This document shows positions 18,543 to 27,097 of a stretch of DNA of 64,000 nt, in pieces. A model generated the notes under the pieces. It was given only the letters and a program-made list of their open reading frames with translations. It was not told where the DNA came from and did not search any database. The position numbers and the translations under genes were made by a program. Numbering within the stretch: the first letter of the stretch is position 1; each line of letters starts with the position of its first letter. The stretch comes from Streptomyces sp. NBC_01116. Its GTDB lineage: Bacteria > Actinomycetota > Actinomycetes > Streptomycetales > Streptomycetaceae. The stretch covers positions 3,581,501 to 3,645,500 of the forward strand of contig NZ_CP108644.1 of the NCBI RefSeq assembly GCF_041435495.1. The letters run 5' to 3'.

Positions 18543-18590
18543 GCGGGTTTCTCGGACCGCGGGTTTCCCGGACCGCGGGTTTCTCAGACC
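18543..18590. repeat. Three tandem 16-bp repeats overlapping the ccsB stop
   Basis: GCGGGTTTCTCGGACC occurs three times head to tail (18543-18558, 18559-18574, 18575-18590) with one change in each of copies two and three. The third copy contains the ccsB stop codon, so the repeat array likely grew outward from the gene end by slippage. Confidence 0.85.
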
Positions 18591-19672
18591 CCCGCGTAGG
18601 AGTGCAGGCCGGAGACGAAGATGTTCACGCCGTAGTAGTTGAACAGCCAGCAGGCGAAGGCGACGAGCGCCAGGTAGGCGGCCTTGCGGCCCTTCCAGCC
18701 GGCGGTGGCGCGGGCGTGCAGGTAGGCGGCGTAGGCGACCCAGGTGATGAAGGACCAGACCTCCTTGGGGTCCCAGCCCCAGTACCGGCCCCAGGCGTCG
18801 CCCGCCCAGATCGCGCCGGCGATGATCGTGAACGTCCACAGCGGGAAGACCGCCGCGTTGATCCGGTACGAGAACTTGTCCAGCGAGGACGCCGAGGGCA
18901 GCCGCTCCATGACGGAGGAGGCGAACTTCCCGGGCGTGCCGCCGGAGGCGAGCTTGCTCTCGTAGCTGTCGCGGAAGAGGTAGAGGACCGTGCCGACCGC
19001 GCCGAGGTAGAAGACGGCGCCGCAGATGATCGCGGTCGAGACGTGGATCCACAGCCAGTACGAGTGCAGTGCGGGCACCAGCTGGTCGCTGTCGGTGTAG
19101 AGCGTCGTGACCGCGATGCCGAGGTCCAGCAGGACGGTGGTGACCAGCGGGAGGCCGATCCACCGGACGTTCTTCTTCAGTGCGAGCAGCACGAGGTAGG
19201 AGCCGACCGCCACCGTGGAGAAGGTGATGGAGAACTCGTACATGTTGGCCCAGGGGGCCCGCTGCACCGACAGGGCGCGGGTGGCGACGCCGCTCGCCTC
19301 GACGAGGAACGCCACCACGGTCAGCGAGACCGCGATCCGGCCCCACAGGTCGCCCTTGAACGTGCCGCCGGCCGCACCCGGGCCGTCGGGCACGTCACGC
19401 GTGCCGGTGGCGGAACGGGTGATGACCTCGGGCCGGTCCAGCACGGCCGTGCCACCGGCCTGCGTCTTCGCCGCGGTGGCGGTGGCCTTGGCGGAGGCGC
19501 CCGCTCCGGGGGCGGACAGCGCGGCGGCCGTGCGGCCGACCTTGCTGCGGCTGCCGAGGACCCACTCCGCGATGTGCGCGAAGAAGGCCAGGGTGTAGAC
19601 GGCCATCGACGAATAGATCAGCACATTGCTGGTGTTCGCCAGGCTCTCGTTGGTTGCGGCGGCGAGATTCAC
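18584..19672 (-). CDS. ccsB: System II cytochrome c biogenesis protein CcsB/CcsA (ResC)
   Basis: 362-residue polytopic membrane protein of the heme handling family. The WWD heme-binding motif appears as WGRYWGWDPKEVWSF in the C-terminal part. Flanking histidines lie in helices such as WIHVSTAIICG. With ResB it forms the cytochrome c synthase that delivers heme across the membrane and attaches it to apocytochrome CXXCH. A long Ala-rich linker lies around residues 45-75. The GTG start overlaps the resB stop by 3 bases, so it is the last gene of the res operon. Confidence 0.93.
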   Translation of the reverse strand: MNLAAATNESLANTSNVLIYSSMAVYTLAFFAHIAEWVLGSRSKVGRTAAALSAPGAGASAKATATAAKTQAGGTAVLDRPEVITRSATGTRDVPDGPGAAGGTFKGDLWGRIAVSLTVVAFLVEASGVATRALSVQRAPWANMYEFSITFSTVAVGSYLVLLALKKNVRWIGLPLVTTVLLDLGIAVTTLYTDSDQLVPALHSYWLWIHVSTAIICGAVFYLGAVGTVLYLFRDSYESKLASGGTPGKFASSVMERLPSASSLDKFSYRINAAVFPLWTFTIIAGAIWAGDAWGRYWGWDPKEVWSFITWVAYAAYLHARATAGWKGRKAAYLALVAFACWLFNYYGVNIFVSGLHSYAGV

Positions 19673-21516
19673 TTCTCAGCCCCTTCGGCAGGTGCTTCGG
19701 CAGGATGTACGGGCCGGCTCCCGGCCTCGTTGGTGGCTTCGGGCGTGGCGCCGGTCGTGCCGGGCCCGTCCGGGGAGGCGGGTGCATCCGGTTTCTCCGG
19801 AGTGTCCGGGGCCTCCGGCGTGTCCGGTGCCTCCGCGGCGGCGGGGGCCACGGGCGCCGTGGTGACCAGGGCGGCCGACAGGTCGCCCAGTTCCTCGGGG
19901 AGCTTCGCGGACTCGCTGCGGCCCAGGCCCGCCATCTCCACGACCGTGACGCCGTCGGCGCCCCGGACCGCCCGCACCCAGACCCGGCGGCGCTGGATGA
20001 ACAGCGAGCCGGCGAGGCCGGCGATGGCGGCGACGGATCCGCCGAGCGCCCAGCCGTTGCCCGGCTGCTGCGAGATCTGGAAGCTGGCCCACTCCTCGAC
20101 GCCCTCGAAGGTGATGGATCCGGCGCCGTCGGGCAGGTCCAGCTTCTCGCCGGGCATCATCATCTTCTTGAGCAGCTCGCCGTCCTCGCCCTTGAACTCC
20201 TTCATCTTGGACGTGTCGAGCTGGTAGACGTTCTGCGCGAGCCCCGAGTCGACGCCGAGGGAGCCGTGGTAGGCGCTGAGCGCCAGCACGGGGAAGTCCA
20301 GGGCGGGGAACTGCGAGAACATCTGGCCCTTGCCCTCGCCGGCGAAGGTCGGCACGAAGAACGCCTTGAAGCCCAGCTGGGTCTTCTTGCCGTTCTTGTC
20401 CTTGTAGCCGTCCATCACCTTGATGGCACCGGACGAGGTGATGTTGTTGTCGATCGGCAGCAGCGGGACGGCGGACCGCGAGACGACGTTCCCCTTGCCG
20501 TCCCGGACGGTGACGACGGGCGCGTAGCCGTGGGCGATCAGATAGACCTTGGTGCCGTCCACGACGAGCGGTTCGTTGACCTTGATGACGTCCTTGCGCT
20601 CCGCGCCCTCGGCCCCCTCGGTGTACGTCACCCGGGCCTCGAAGGTGCGCGGGGTGCCGCGCTGGGGCCCGCTCTTCTCGTACGTACCGACGAACTCGTC
20701 GAGCACGAAGCTGAACGGGGCCAGCGAGTCGGAGTCGTAGAGCGAACCCGACTTGAAGTCGTCGTACTGGGTGAGCGTGTTGGAGAAGCCGTCGCCCTCG
20801 ACGATCAGCTTGCCGCCCTCGGACTTGAAGAGCTGCCCGGAGGCGAAGGCCACCAGCATCACGATCAGGGCGATGTGGAAGACCAGGTTCCCGGCCTCGC
20901 GGAGGAAGCCCTTCTCGGCGGCGACCGCGTCGCCCACCTCGTGCGCCCGGAAGCGCCGCTTCCGCAGGACCGCGAGGGCCGCCTCACGGACCTCCTCGGG
21001 CTCCGCCTCCGTACGCCAGGTGGTGTACGCGGGCAGCCGGGTCAGCCGCTTCGGCGCGCCCGGCGGGCGGCTGCGCAGCTGGCCGACGAACTGGCCGGTG
21101 CGCGGCACGATGCAGCCGATGAGCGAGACGAACAGCAGGATGTAGATGGCGGAGAACCACACCGAGCTGTAGACGTCGAAGAGCTGGAGCTTCTCGTAGA
21201 TCGGGGTGAGGGTGGTGTGCTGGTCCTTGAAGGCCTGCACCTTCATGTCGTCGACGCTGGTCTGCGGGATCAGCGACCCCGGGATCGCGCCGAGGGAGAG
21301 CAGGAAGAGCAGGATCAGCGCCACCCGCATCGAGGTGAGCTGGCGCCAGAACCAGCGCGCCCAGCCGATCACGCTCATCGCGGGTACGCCCGCCCCGGTG
21401 TCGGGGCGCTCCTCGCGGGGGGCGGTGGAGAGCTGTTCGCCCGCCGCGCCGTGGGCGGAGCCCTGGTCGCGCTCGTCCTCGCGCTGCCGCGTCCGCGTGC
21501 CGTTCGCCTTGCTCAT
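19669..21516 (-). CDS. resB: Cytochrome c biogenesis protein ResB
   Basis: 615-residue partner of CcsB in system II cytochrome c maturation. A hydrophilic start precedes transmembrane helices near residues 60-75 and 110-135. There is a further helix near 215, a large extracytoplasmic domain, and a last helix near 505. The C-terminal cytoplasmic tail is unusually long and Ala/Pro/Glu-rich, with EAPDTPEAPDTPEKP-like repeats over about the last 50 residues. It starts 4 bp after the ccdA stop. The acidic repeat tail varies among strains in such proteins and is probably dispensable (inference). Confidence 0.93.
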   Translation of the reverse strand: MSKANGTRTRQREDERDQGSAHGAAGEQLSTAPREERPDTGAGVPAMSVIGWARWFWRQLTSMRVALILLFLLSLGAIPGSLIPQTSVDDMKVQAFKDQHTTLTPIYEKLQLFDVYSSVWFSAIYILLFVSLIGCIVPRTGQFVGQLRSRPPGAPKRLTRLPAYTTWRTEAEPEEVREAALAVLRKRRFRAHEVGDAVAAEKGFLREAGNLVFHIALIVMLVAFASGQLFKSEGGKLIVEGDGFSNTLTQYDDFKSGSLYDSDSLAPFSFVLDEFVGTYEKSGPQRGTPRTFEARVTYTEGAEGAERKDVIKVNEPLVVDGTKVYLIAHGYAPVVTVRDGKGNVVSRSAVPLLPIDNNITSSGAIKVMDGYKDKNGKKTQLGFKAFFVPTFAGEGKGQMFSQFPALDFPVLALSAYHGSLGVDSGLAQNVYQLDTSKMKEFKGEDGELLKKMMMPGEKLDLPDGAGSITFEGVEEWASFQISQQPGNGWALGGSVAAIAGLAGSLFIQRRRVWVRAVRGADGVTVVEMAGLGRSESAKLPEELGDLSAALVTTAPVAPAAAEAPDTPEAPDTPEKPDAPASPDGPGTTGATPEATNEAGSRPVHPAEAPAEGAEK

Positions 21517-21520
21517 GAAC

Positions 21521-22303
21521 TCAGATCCCTACAACGAAGCCGCTGGACCAGCTCTGCATGTGCTGCATGAGCGTGGCCCACACACCGGTCAGCAGCAGGA
21601 TTCCGGTCACGATCATCATGCCGCCGCCGATCCGCATCACCCATGCGTAGTGGCGCTTGACCCAGCCGAACGCGCCGAGCGCCTTGCGGAAGGCGACCGC
21701 GGCGAGGACGAACGGGACACCGAGACCGAGACAGTACGCGACGGTCAGCATCGCGCCGCGTCCGGCGGTGCCCTCGGTGAACGCGAGCGTGCTCACGGCG
21801 GCGAAGGTCGGACCGATGCAGGGGGTCCAGCCGATCCCGAAGAGCGCGCCCAGCAGCGGTGCGCCGGCCAGTCCGGTCACCGGCCGCTTGTGGAACCGGA
21901 ACTCGCGCTGCGTGACCCCCGGCAGGAGCCCCATGAAGAAGACGCCCATGAGGATCATCAGGACGCCGAGGATCCTGTTGAACAGCTCGGCGTGCACTTG
22001 GAGCTCCCGGCCGAAGTAGCCGAAGAGGGCCCCGCCCGAGACGAAGACGGCGGTGAAGCCGAGCACGAAGAGGACGGCGCCCGTCACGACGCGGCCCCGG
22101 CGCGCCTCGGCGAGGTCGGTGCCGCTGACCCCGGTGACGTAGCTCAGATAGCCGGGCACGAGGGGCAGCACGCACGGGGAGAAGAACGAGATGAGACCGG
22201 CCAGCAGGGCGATCGGCAGGGACACCAGGAGGGTCCCGCTCATGACGGTCTCGTTGTACGCGGCCAGCGTGACGGTCCCGTGGTGGGCGGCGAGCGCGAT
22301 CAC
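21521..22303 (-). CDS. ccdA: Cytochrome c biogenesis protein CcdA (DsbD-like)
   Basis: 260-residue membrane protein that passes reducing equivalents from cytoplasmic thioredoxin across the membrane. The two redox cysteines sit in FFSPCVLPLVPGYLSY (helix 1) and IGWTPCIGPT (helix 4), the canonical CcdA pair. Six hydrophobic helices are present. It starts at GTG four bases after the resA stop. ResA is its expected electron acceptor. Confidence 0.93.
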   Translation of the reverse strand: MIALAAHHGTVTLAAYNETVMSGTLLVSLPIALLAGLISFFSPCVLPLVPGYLSYVTGVSGTDLAEARRGRVVTGAVLFVLGFTAVFVSGGALFGYFGRELQVHAELFNRILGVLMILMGVFFMGLLPGVTQREFRFHKRPVTGLAGAPLLGALFGIGWTPCIGPTFAAVSTLAFTEGTAGRGAMLTVAYCLGLGVPFVLAAVAFRKALGAFGWVKRHYAWVMRIGGGMMIVTGILLLTGVWATLMQHMQSWSSGFVVGI

Positions 22304-22307
22304 CGGA

Positions 22308-22910
22308 TCACTTCTCCGCGATGATCGGGTCGATCATCTTGCGCAGCTCGTCCGCGTCGAGCGCCTGGAGCGTGCGGGCCGCGATCTTCCCGTCCCGGTC
22401 GATGACCACGGTGGACGGGATGGCCTGCGGGTTCAGGGTGCCCTTGGGGAAGCGGAGGATGAGCTTGCCGATCGGGTCGTAGAAGCTCGGGTACTCGACC
22501 CCGTAGTCCTTCTCGAAGTTGATCGCCTTGTCCCGCTCGGGGTCGCGGGTGTTTATCCCGACGAACTGGACGCCCTGGTCCGCCGTCTCCTCGGAGACCT
22601 GCGCGAAGTACTTCGCCTCCAGCCGGCAGGGGCCGCACCAGGAGCCCCAGACGTTGAGCACGACGACCTTGCCCTTGTGGTCGGCGAGGTCGAGCGGCTT
22701 GCCGTCCAGACCCTCGCCGTCGAGCTTCGGCGCCGCCACCCGGTCGCCCTTGGCTACGGTGGAGATGCCCCCGCTGCCGGTGATGAAGTTGGTGTTGCCG
22801 CCGCCTCCGGCCTTGTTGCCCCCGCCGCACGCGGACAGCGTCAGGGCACCGGCCACAGCGGTGGCGGCGAGCAGGGTGAAGCGGCGTCGGGACGCGCGGC
22901 CAAAGCTCAT
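22308..22910 (-). CDS. resA: Thiol-disulfide oxidoreductase lipoprotein ResA/TlpA
   Basis: 200-residue exported lipoprotein. The signal peptide ends in lipobox LSAC (C28). A thioredoxin-like domain follows, with the active site WCGPC (C92, C95) and the cis-Pro region QAIPSTVVIDRDG. ResA keeps apocytochrome c heme-binding cysteines reduced. It is the first gene of the resA-ccdA-resB-ccsB operon, spaced 4 bp from ccdA. The gap of 67 bp from the upstream deacetylase gene leaves room for a separate promoter. Confidence 0.93.
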   Translation of the reverse strand: MSFGRASRRRFTLLAATAVAGALTLSACGGGNKAGGGGNTNFITGSGGISTVAKGDRVAAPKLDGEGLDGKPLDLADHKGKVVVLNVWGSWCGPCRLEAKYFAQVSEETADQGVQFVGINTRDPERDKAINFEKDYGVEYPSFYDPIGKLILRFPKGTLNPQAIPSTVVIDRDGKIAARTLQALDADELRKMIDPIIAEK

Positions 22911-22977
22911 GTGAAAAGTTTCGCATGGCGGATTCCGGGCTTCCTCGCGCCCCCCTCGGTGCCCGTAAAGCCCCTTG

Positions 22978-24234
22978 TCAGGCCTGTTTAAAGAAGGAGT
23001 TCCAGCCGCCGGCGGGCGCCTGTCCGACGTCCAGCGTCCGGAGCTTGGCGAGCACGGCGGGATCCTGCGCGTCGAGCCAGTCCACGTACTGCCGGAACGA
23101 GACGAGACGCACGTCGTCCTTGTCCGCCACCTTCTTGATCACTTCTTCCACGGCGTCCATATAAATGCCGCCGTTCCACTCCTCGAAGTGGTTCCCGATG
23201 TAGAACGGCGCGCGATTCGACTCGTACGCCCGCTGGAAACCGGCGAGATACGCCCCGGTCGCCTGGGTGCGCCAGCCCGGATAACGCGAGGGCATGCCCT
23301 TCGTCGAATTCTGCGACTGGTTGGCGAGGATGTTGTAGTCCATCGAGAGCACCTCGAAGGAGTGCCCGGGGAACGGCATCGCCTGCAGCGGCAGATCCCA
23401 GACGCCGCCGCGCTTCACGGGCCAGGTCTGACGGCCGCCGGGCGAGCTGGCGTCGTAGCGCCAGCCCAGCTTGCTCGCGGTCGGCAGGAGATTGTCCTGG
23501 CCGAGCAGGCACGGGGTGCGGCCGCCGATCAGTTCCTTGCGATAGTCGAACGGAAGCGGATCCTCGTTCTCCCAGCCGGTGTTCGTCCGCCATTCCGTGA
23601 CGAACGACACAGCCTGATTGATCTCGCTGTGCCACTGGGCGGGCGTCCAGCGCTCCACCGATCCGGAACCACCGCAGAAGTGCCCGTTGAAGTGGGTGCC
23701 GATCTCGTGGCCGTCCAGCCACGCCCGGCGCACGTACTTCAGTGTGTCCTTGACGTGATCGTCGGTGAGATAACCGATGTCGGAGGCGCCGCGAGGGTTG
23801 TTCGGCGGACGGTAGAGGGATTTCTTCGACTCGGGCAGCAGATAGATGCCGGAGAGGAAGAACGTCATGGCCGCGTCGTGTTCCTTGGCCAGTTCGAGAA
23901 AGCGCGGGAAGAGTCCGTTGCCGACCTCGCCCGCGCCGTCCCAGGAAAAGATCACGAACTGCGGCGGCTTCTGGCCGGGTTCGAGCGGAACGGGCGCCTG
24001 CGGCTGGTGGGGCTGCTTTCCGGTGTCGGCGGTCGAGCCGTCACCGATCAGCCGGACCTTGTTCTTCGACGCACCGTTTCCGCTGGCGTTGCCGCCGTTC
24101 CCGGTGTCTCCCTTGCCGCCCCGGCCGGACCCTCCGTCGCTGGAGGAACCCGAGGCGCCACAGCCGGCGAGGCCGATCGCGGCTGCGGTCCCGAGCCCCG
24201 CCCCGAGCAGGCCCCTTCGATTGATGTCGCGCAT
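22978..24234 (-). CDS. Polysaccharide deacetylase-like (CE4) lipoprotein
   Basis: 418-residue exported protein. The N-terminus RRGLLGAGLG resembles a twin-arginine signal, and lipobox GLAGC gives C25 as the lipidated cysteine. A 50-residue Gly/Ser-rich linker follows. The catalytic domain has FSWDGAGE as the first CE4 aspartate motif and GHEIGTHFNGH as the metal-binding histidine motif. It likely removes acetyl groups from a cell-surface polymer or acts on a related glycan. The substrate is unknown. It lies directly upstream of resA on the same strand. Confidence 0.85.
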   Translation of the reverse strand: MRDINRRGLLGAGLGTAAAIGLAGCGASGSSSDGGSGRGGKGDTGNGGNASGNGASKNKVRLIGDGSTADTGKQPHQPQAPVPLEPGQKPPQFVIFSWDGAGEVGNGLFPRFLELAKEHDAAMTFFLSGIYLLPESKKSLYRPPNNPRGASDIGYLTDDHVKDTLKYVRRAWLDGHEIGTHFNGHFCGGSGSVERWTPAQWHSEINQAVSFVTEWRTNTGWENEDPLPFDYRKELIGGRTPCLLGQDNLLPTASKLGWRYDASSPGGRQTWPVKRGGVWDLPLQAMPFPGHSFEVLSMDYNILANQSQNSTKGMPSRYPGWRTQATGAYLAGFQRAYESNRAPFYIGNHFEEWNGGIYMDAVEEVIKKVADKDDVRLVSFRQYVDWLDAQDPAVLAKLRTLDVGQAPAGGWNSFFKQA

Positions 24235-24690
24235 ACCGTCCCCATCTGCGGTCGTTTTATCTCAAGCTCATACAAACTGCTGAAGGGTTAGATGGGGCGC
24301 GTAACACGTCGGTTCCGTGCATTTGGGGACTTTCTTTACGCTTTACCTTGCAGTCCGACCGACCGTCCGCCTCATCAAGGCGCGATGTCCGTACGGTGCT
24401 CGCACGCGCTTGCGGGCCGCCCCCGTGGGGGACGCGGGAGCGGCCCTCCGCAGTTCTGCCGTCGACCGCCGGATCACCGGCCGGCTTCCGGGGGTCACTG
24501 GTCGCGTGTACGGGCCACCTGTCGGCGCCGACGGGTCGGCTTCCCTGAATCATCGAACTCATGCGCGGGCACGGAAACCGCTTGACGGAGCCGCCCAACG
24601 GACTGCCGTCCCCATCGGACCGCCGCCCCTATCGGACTGCCGCACATCGGACCGCCGCCCCTATCGGACCGCCGCGCATCGGACCGGCCG
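24235..24690. other. 456-bp intergenic region with tandem repeats
   Basis: The left part (24250-24350) is A/T-rich and upstream of the deacetylase gene. It includes TTGAGATAAAAC on the minus strand and probably contains that gene's promoter. The middle has no supported gene. The right part is the tandem array described separately. Confidence 0.45.
24601..24687. repeat. Five imperfect tandem repeats of about 15-17 bp
   Basis: Units with core GACYGCCG and ending in CATCG or TATCG recur five times. GACCGCCGCCCCTATCG is the fullest form. Unit lengths alternate between 15 and 17 bp. The array abuts the stop codon of the esterase gene. No dyad suitable for a terminator was seen inside a single unit. 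Confidence 0.75.
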
Positions 24691-25992
24691 TCAGCCGTCC
24701 TCCTGCTGGAAGGTCTCCACCAGGGCGTCGGCCAGGAGCCCCTGCCAGCAGGCGTGGTCGCGCCCGCCGTTGTAGACGGTGCGGACGACCCGGTGCCCCC
24801 GGGCGCGCAGCGCCGGGACGAGGGTCTCGCCGTGCTCGGCCCGGGCCGCCCCGTCGTGCAGGCCGAGGGCGAGGTGGACGACGGGCAGGGAAGCCCGGTC
24901 TCCGCCGCCGGGCGTCGGGCCCGGCGAGGGCGACTGGACGAGCACCCGGCCGAAGCGTTCGGGCCGGGTGAGGCCGGCGTACAGCGCCGCCGTCCCGCCG
25001 AGCCCCTGTCCGGAGACGGCGGTCCGGTCCGCGTCGGCGGTCAGCGGCCACCGGGCGCGCGCCCAGGGCAGCAGGTCGTCGGCGAGGAACGCGGCGTACG
25101 CCTCCCGCCCGCCCAGGTCGCGGCGCCGGGTCGCGGCGTCGCCGGCGTCCGGGGAGAGGACGACGAGCGGCGGCAGGACCCCGTCGGCGATCAGCGCGTC
25201 GAGCGTGTCCTGGAAACCGAGCCGCCCGAACCACATGTCCCCGTCGCAGAGCACGAGCACCGGCAGCGGTCCGGGCGCCGGCCCCGGCCCCGGCCCCGGA
25301 GACCCGCCCTCGGGCCGGGCCGCCCTCTCCGGCGGAAGGTACGTCCAGACCGCGCGCTCCTCTCCCGGGGCGTGGCCGGTGCCGGTGCGCCGCTCGACGG
25401 TATGCCGCTCGACGGTGCCGCGCCGGACGTCGGCCCGCCGGCCGGCCCAGGGCTGGGGCGGGGCCTGGGGCAGGGCGAACACCGAACTCTCCACGGCACG
25501 CCGGCGGACCGGCAGGCGGCGGGGGTTGAGCGGGTCGGCCGCGCCGTGGGCCATGAGCGCCGCCAACCGCCGCTGGAGCAGGACGGGATCGGCGGGCGCG
25601 GGGCCCGGGGAGATGTCGGCGACCAGCCGGTAGGACCCCCGGTGGTCGGCGCGCAGCCGGTAGCCGAGGTACCAGACGTCGGTGCCCGGGAGGTGATGGA
25701 GGAGTGTTTCGGCCGGGCGGTCGCGGTCGCCGATGCCGGTCGCCATCAGGAGGACCTGGCGGGTCGCGCGGTGGCCGCGCCAGAGGAAGGTGACGGCGCG
25801 ATGGCCGGGGGCGTCGTCGAGCGCTTCGACGAGCGGGGTGCCGGTACGGGTCGCCCCGTCCCAGAACGCCTCGGTCAGGGCGTCCCGGGCGTCGGCGTCC
25901 CGGGCCGCTTCGAGCTGCCGGGCGAGCCGGGCTATCCGGGGGCCGGTGACCGGCCGGGGGGCGGCGTCCGCCGCACGGGCCGCGTCACTCAT
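24691..25992 (-). CDS. Enterochelin-esterase-like hydrolase (ferric siderophore release)
   Basis: 433-residue protein of the Fes/IroD type, without signal peptide, so acting in the cytoplasm. The N-terminal enterochelin-esterase domain (VTFLWRGH to SYRLVADI) is followed by an esterase-D alpha/beta-hydrolase domain. The nucleophile elbow is GQGLGG, an acidic residue lies near HLALGLHDG, and a late histidine is in GGRDHACW. It likely hydrolyses imported ferric siderophore lactone or ester bonds to free iron. An iron box lies 220 bp upstream and two tiny overlapping frames lie between. The start ATG overlaps the stop of the second tiny frame. Confidence 0.85.
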   Translation of the reverse strand: MSDAARAADAAPRPVTGPRIARLARQLEAARDADARDALTEAFWDGATRTGTPLVEALDDAPGHRAVTFLWRGHRATRQVLLMATGIGDRDRPAETLLHHLPGTDVWYLGYRLRADHRGSYRLVADISPGPAPADPVLLQRRLAALMAHGAADPLNPRRLPVRRRAVESSVFALPQAPPQPWAGRRADVRRGTVERHTVERRTGTGHAPGEERAVWTYLPPERAARPEGGSPGPGPGPAPGPLPVLVLCDGDMWFGRLGFQDTLDALIADGVLPPLVVLSPDAGDAATRRRDLGGREAYAAFLADDLLPWARARWPLTADADRTAVSGQGLGGTAALYAGLTRPERFGRVLVQSPSPGPTPGGGDRASLPVVHLALGLHDGAARAEHGETLVPALRARGHRVVRTVYNGGRDHACWQGLLADALVETFQQEDG

Positions 25993-26114
25993 CGACCGGC
26001 CTCACCGGGGTGGGCCCGCCCGGCCGGTCTCCGGCCGGGCGTGGTCGCGGCCATAACCGTGATCGTGGCCGTGGTCGTGGTCGTGGTCGTGGTCGTGGGG
26101 GCAGTGCGGATCAT
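25989..26114 (-). CDS. Possible 41-aa Thr-rich peptide, coupled to esterase
   Basis: An ATG start reads MIRTAP followed by nine threonines and a basic tail ending EAGR. Its stop overlaps the esterase ATG (ATGA), and its own ATG overlaps the stop of the upstream tiny frame (again ATGA). The Thr run comes from a CGACCA hexamer repeat that in another frame encodes alternating His-Asp. It could be a translational relay or a chance frame. There is no family recognition. Confidence 0.3.
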   Translation of the reverse strand: MIRTAPTTTTTTTTTATITVMAATTPGRRPAGRAHPGEAGR

Positions 26115-26200
26115 CGTTCCACCGTTCCGTCGCAGGCGTCCGTGACCACGACGAGCCCCACGGGAACCAGCAGGGCCCGACGGGTCGTAGGCCCGTCCAC
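26111..26200 (-). CDS. Possible 29-aa leader peptide below the iron box
   Basis: A GTG start 12 bp downstream of the iron box edge reads MDGPTTRRALLVPVGLVVVT and ends TVER. The centre is hydrophobic. The stop overlaps the next tiny frame's ATG. No strong ribosome site was seen. It may be a leader peptide that couples translation into the esterase gene. Real expression is uncertain. Confidence 0.35.
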   Translation of the reverse strand: MDGPTTRRALLVPVGLVVVTDACDGTVER

Positions 26201-26211
26201 CTGAGGTCAAG

Positions 26212-26230
26212 TTAGCTTAGCCTAAGCTAA
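26212..26230. promoter_or_regulatory. DmdR1/IdeR-type iron box
   Basis: TTAGCTTAGCCTAAGCTAA is a 19-bp near-perfect palindrome. It matches the known actinobacterial iron-box consensus TTAGGTTAGGCTAACCTAA at most positions, including the conserved TTAG and CTAA ends. It lies upstream of the tiny frames and the siderophore esterase on the minus strand. The expected effect is repression by Fe2+-loaded DmdR/IdeR and derepression in iron starvation. Confidence 0.9.
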
Positions 26231-26320
26231 CTTATTGTTAGGTGGCGCGGAAAAAGGGACGGGACCGCCCGCCGCGATGCGCGGCAGCCGGTCCCGTACG
26301 TCCCGTCCCGTGGCGTCGGA

Positions 26321-27097
26321 CTACGCGCCGAACGCCTTGGACTGCCCCTTGGCGGCCTTCCCCTTCACCGGCTTGGCCCCGGCCAGCAGGTGCGCGGGCA
26401 CCAGGTCCCGGGCCGGCTCCGAGTAGCCGACCGAGACGATCCGGTCGCCCCGGTAGGTGAAGCTCGTCAGCGAGGCCAGCGTGCACTGCCGCTTGCGCGG
26501 GTCGTGCCACAGGCGGCGGCGCTCGACGAAGGAGCGCAGGATCCAGATCGGCAGCTGATGGCTGACGCAGACCGCCTCGTGCCCGCGCGCCGCGTCCCGG
26601 GCGGCGTCGAGCGCGCCCATCATCCGGACGACCTGCTCGATGTACGGCTCGCCCCAGGACGGCCTGAACGGATTGGTGAGGTGCTTCCAGTTGTCCGGCT
26701 TGCGCAGCGCGCCGTCGCCGACGCCGAAGGTCTTGCCCTCGAAGACGTTGGCGGCCTCGATCAGCCGGGCGTCGGTGGCGAGGTCCAGGCCGTGCGCCTT
26801 GGCGACGGGGGCGGCCGTCTCCTGGGCGCGCTCCAGCGGGGAGGCGACGACATGGGTGATGTCGCGCTTCCCCAGGTGCTCGGCGACCCGGTCGGCCATC
26901 TGCCGGCCCAGGTCGGAGAGGTGGTAGCCGGGGCGGCGCCCGTAGAGCACGCCGTCCGGGTTGTGCACCTCGCCGTGCCGGACCACGTGCACCACGGTCA
27001 ACTGCTCGTCGCGGCTGACGCTCCGGTCTTCCGCGCTCCGGTCTTCCGCGCTCCGGTCCTCCGCACTCCCGCTCGCGCCGCTCGCGCTCCCGCTCAT
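26321..27097 (-). CDS. Histidine phosphatase family protein (phosphoglycerate-mutase-like)
   Basis: 258-residue branch of the PGM/acid phosphatase superfamily. The phosphorylated histidine is H41 in [12 protein letters not shown], and the second catalytic histidine is in CVSHQLP. The substrate is unknown, probably a small phosphoester. Residues 12-26 are three copies of AEDRS encoded by a 15-bp tandem repeat. The ATG overlaps the hemL stop by four bases, so it is translated with hemL. The C-terminus is Lys/Ala-rich ([13 protein letters not shown]). Confidence 0.87.
   Translation of the reverse strand: MSGSASGASGSAEDRSAEDRSAEDRSVSRDEQLTVVHVVRHGEVHNPDGVLYGRRPGYHLSDLGRQMADRVAEHLGKRDITHVVASPLERAQETAAPVAKAHGLDLATDARLIEAANVFEGKTFGVGDGALRKPDNWKHLTNPFRPSWGEPYIEQVVRMMGALDAARDAARGHEAVCVSHQLPIWILRSFVERRRLWHDPRKRQCTLASLTSFTYRGDRIVSVGYSEPARDLVPAHLLAGAKPVKGKAAKGQSKAFGA
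27020..27064. repeat. Three 15-bp tandem repeats inside the phosphatase gene
   Basis: GCTCCGGTCTTCCGC occurs at 27020-27034, 27035-27049 and (one change) 27050-27064. It encodes AEDRS three times near the N-terminus. It is in-frame and thus length-variable without frameshift. Confidence 0.85.

Noticed and set aside
24601-24687. CRISPR-like tandem repeats
   Set aside because: Units are 15-17 bp and head-to-tail with no spacers of unique sequence and no cas genes in the window.
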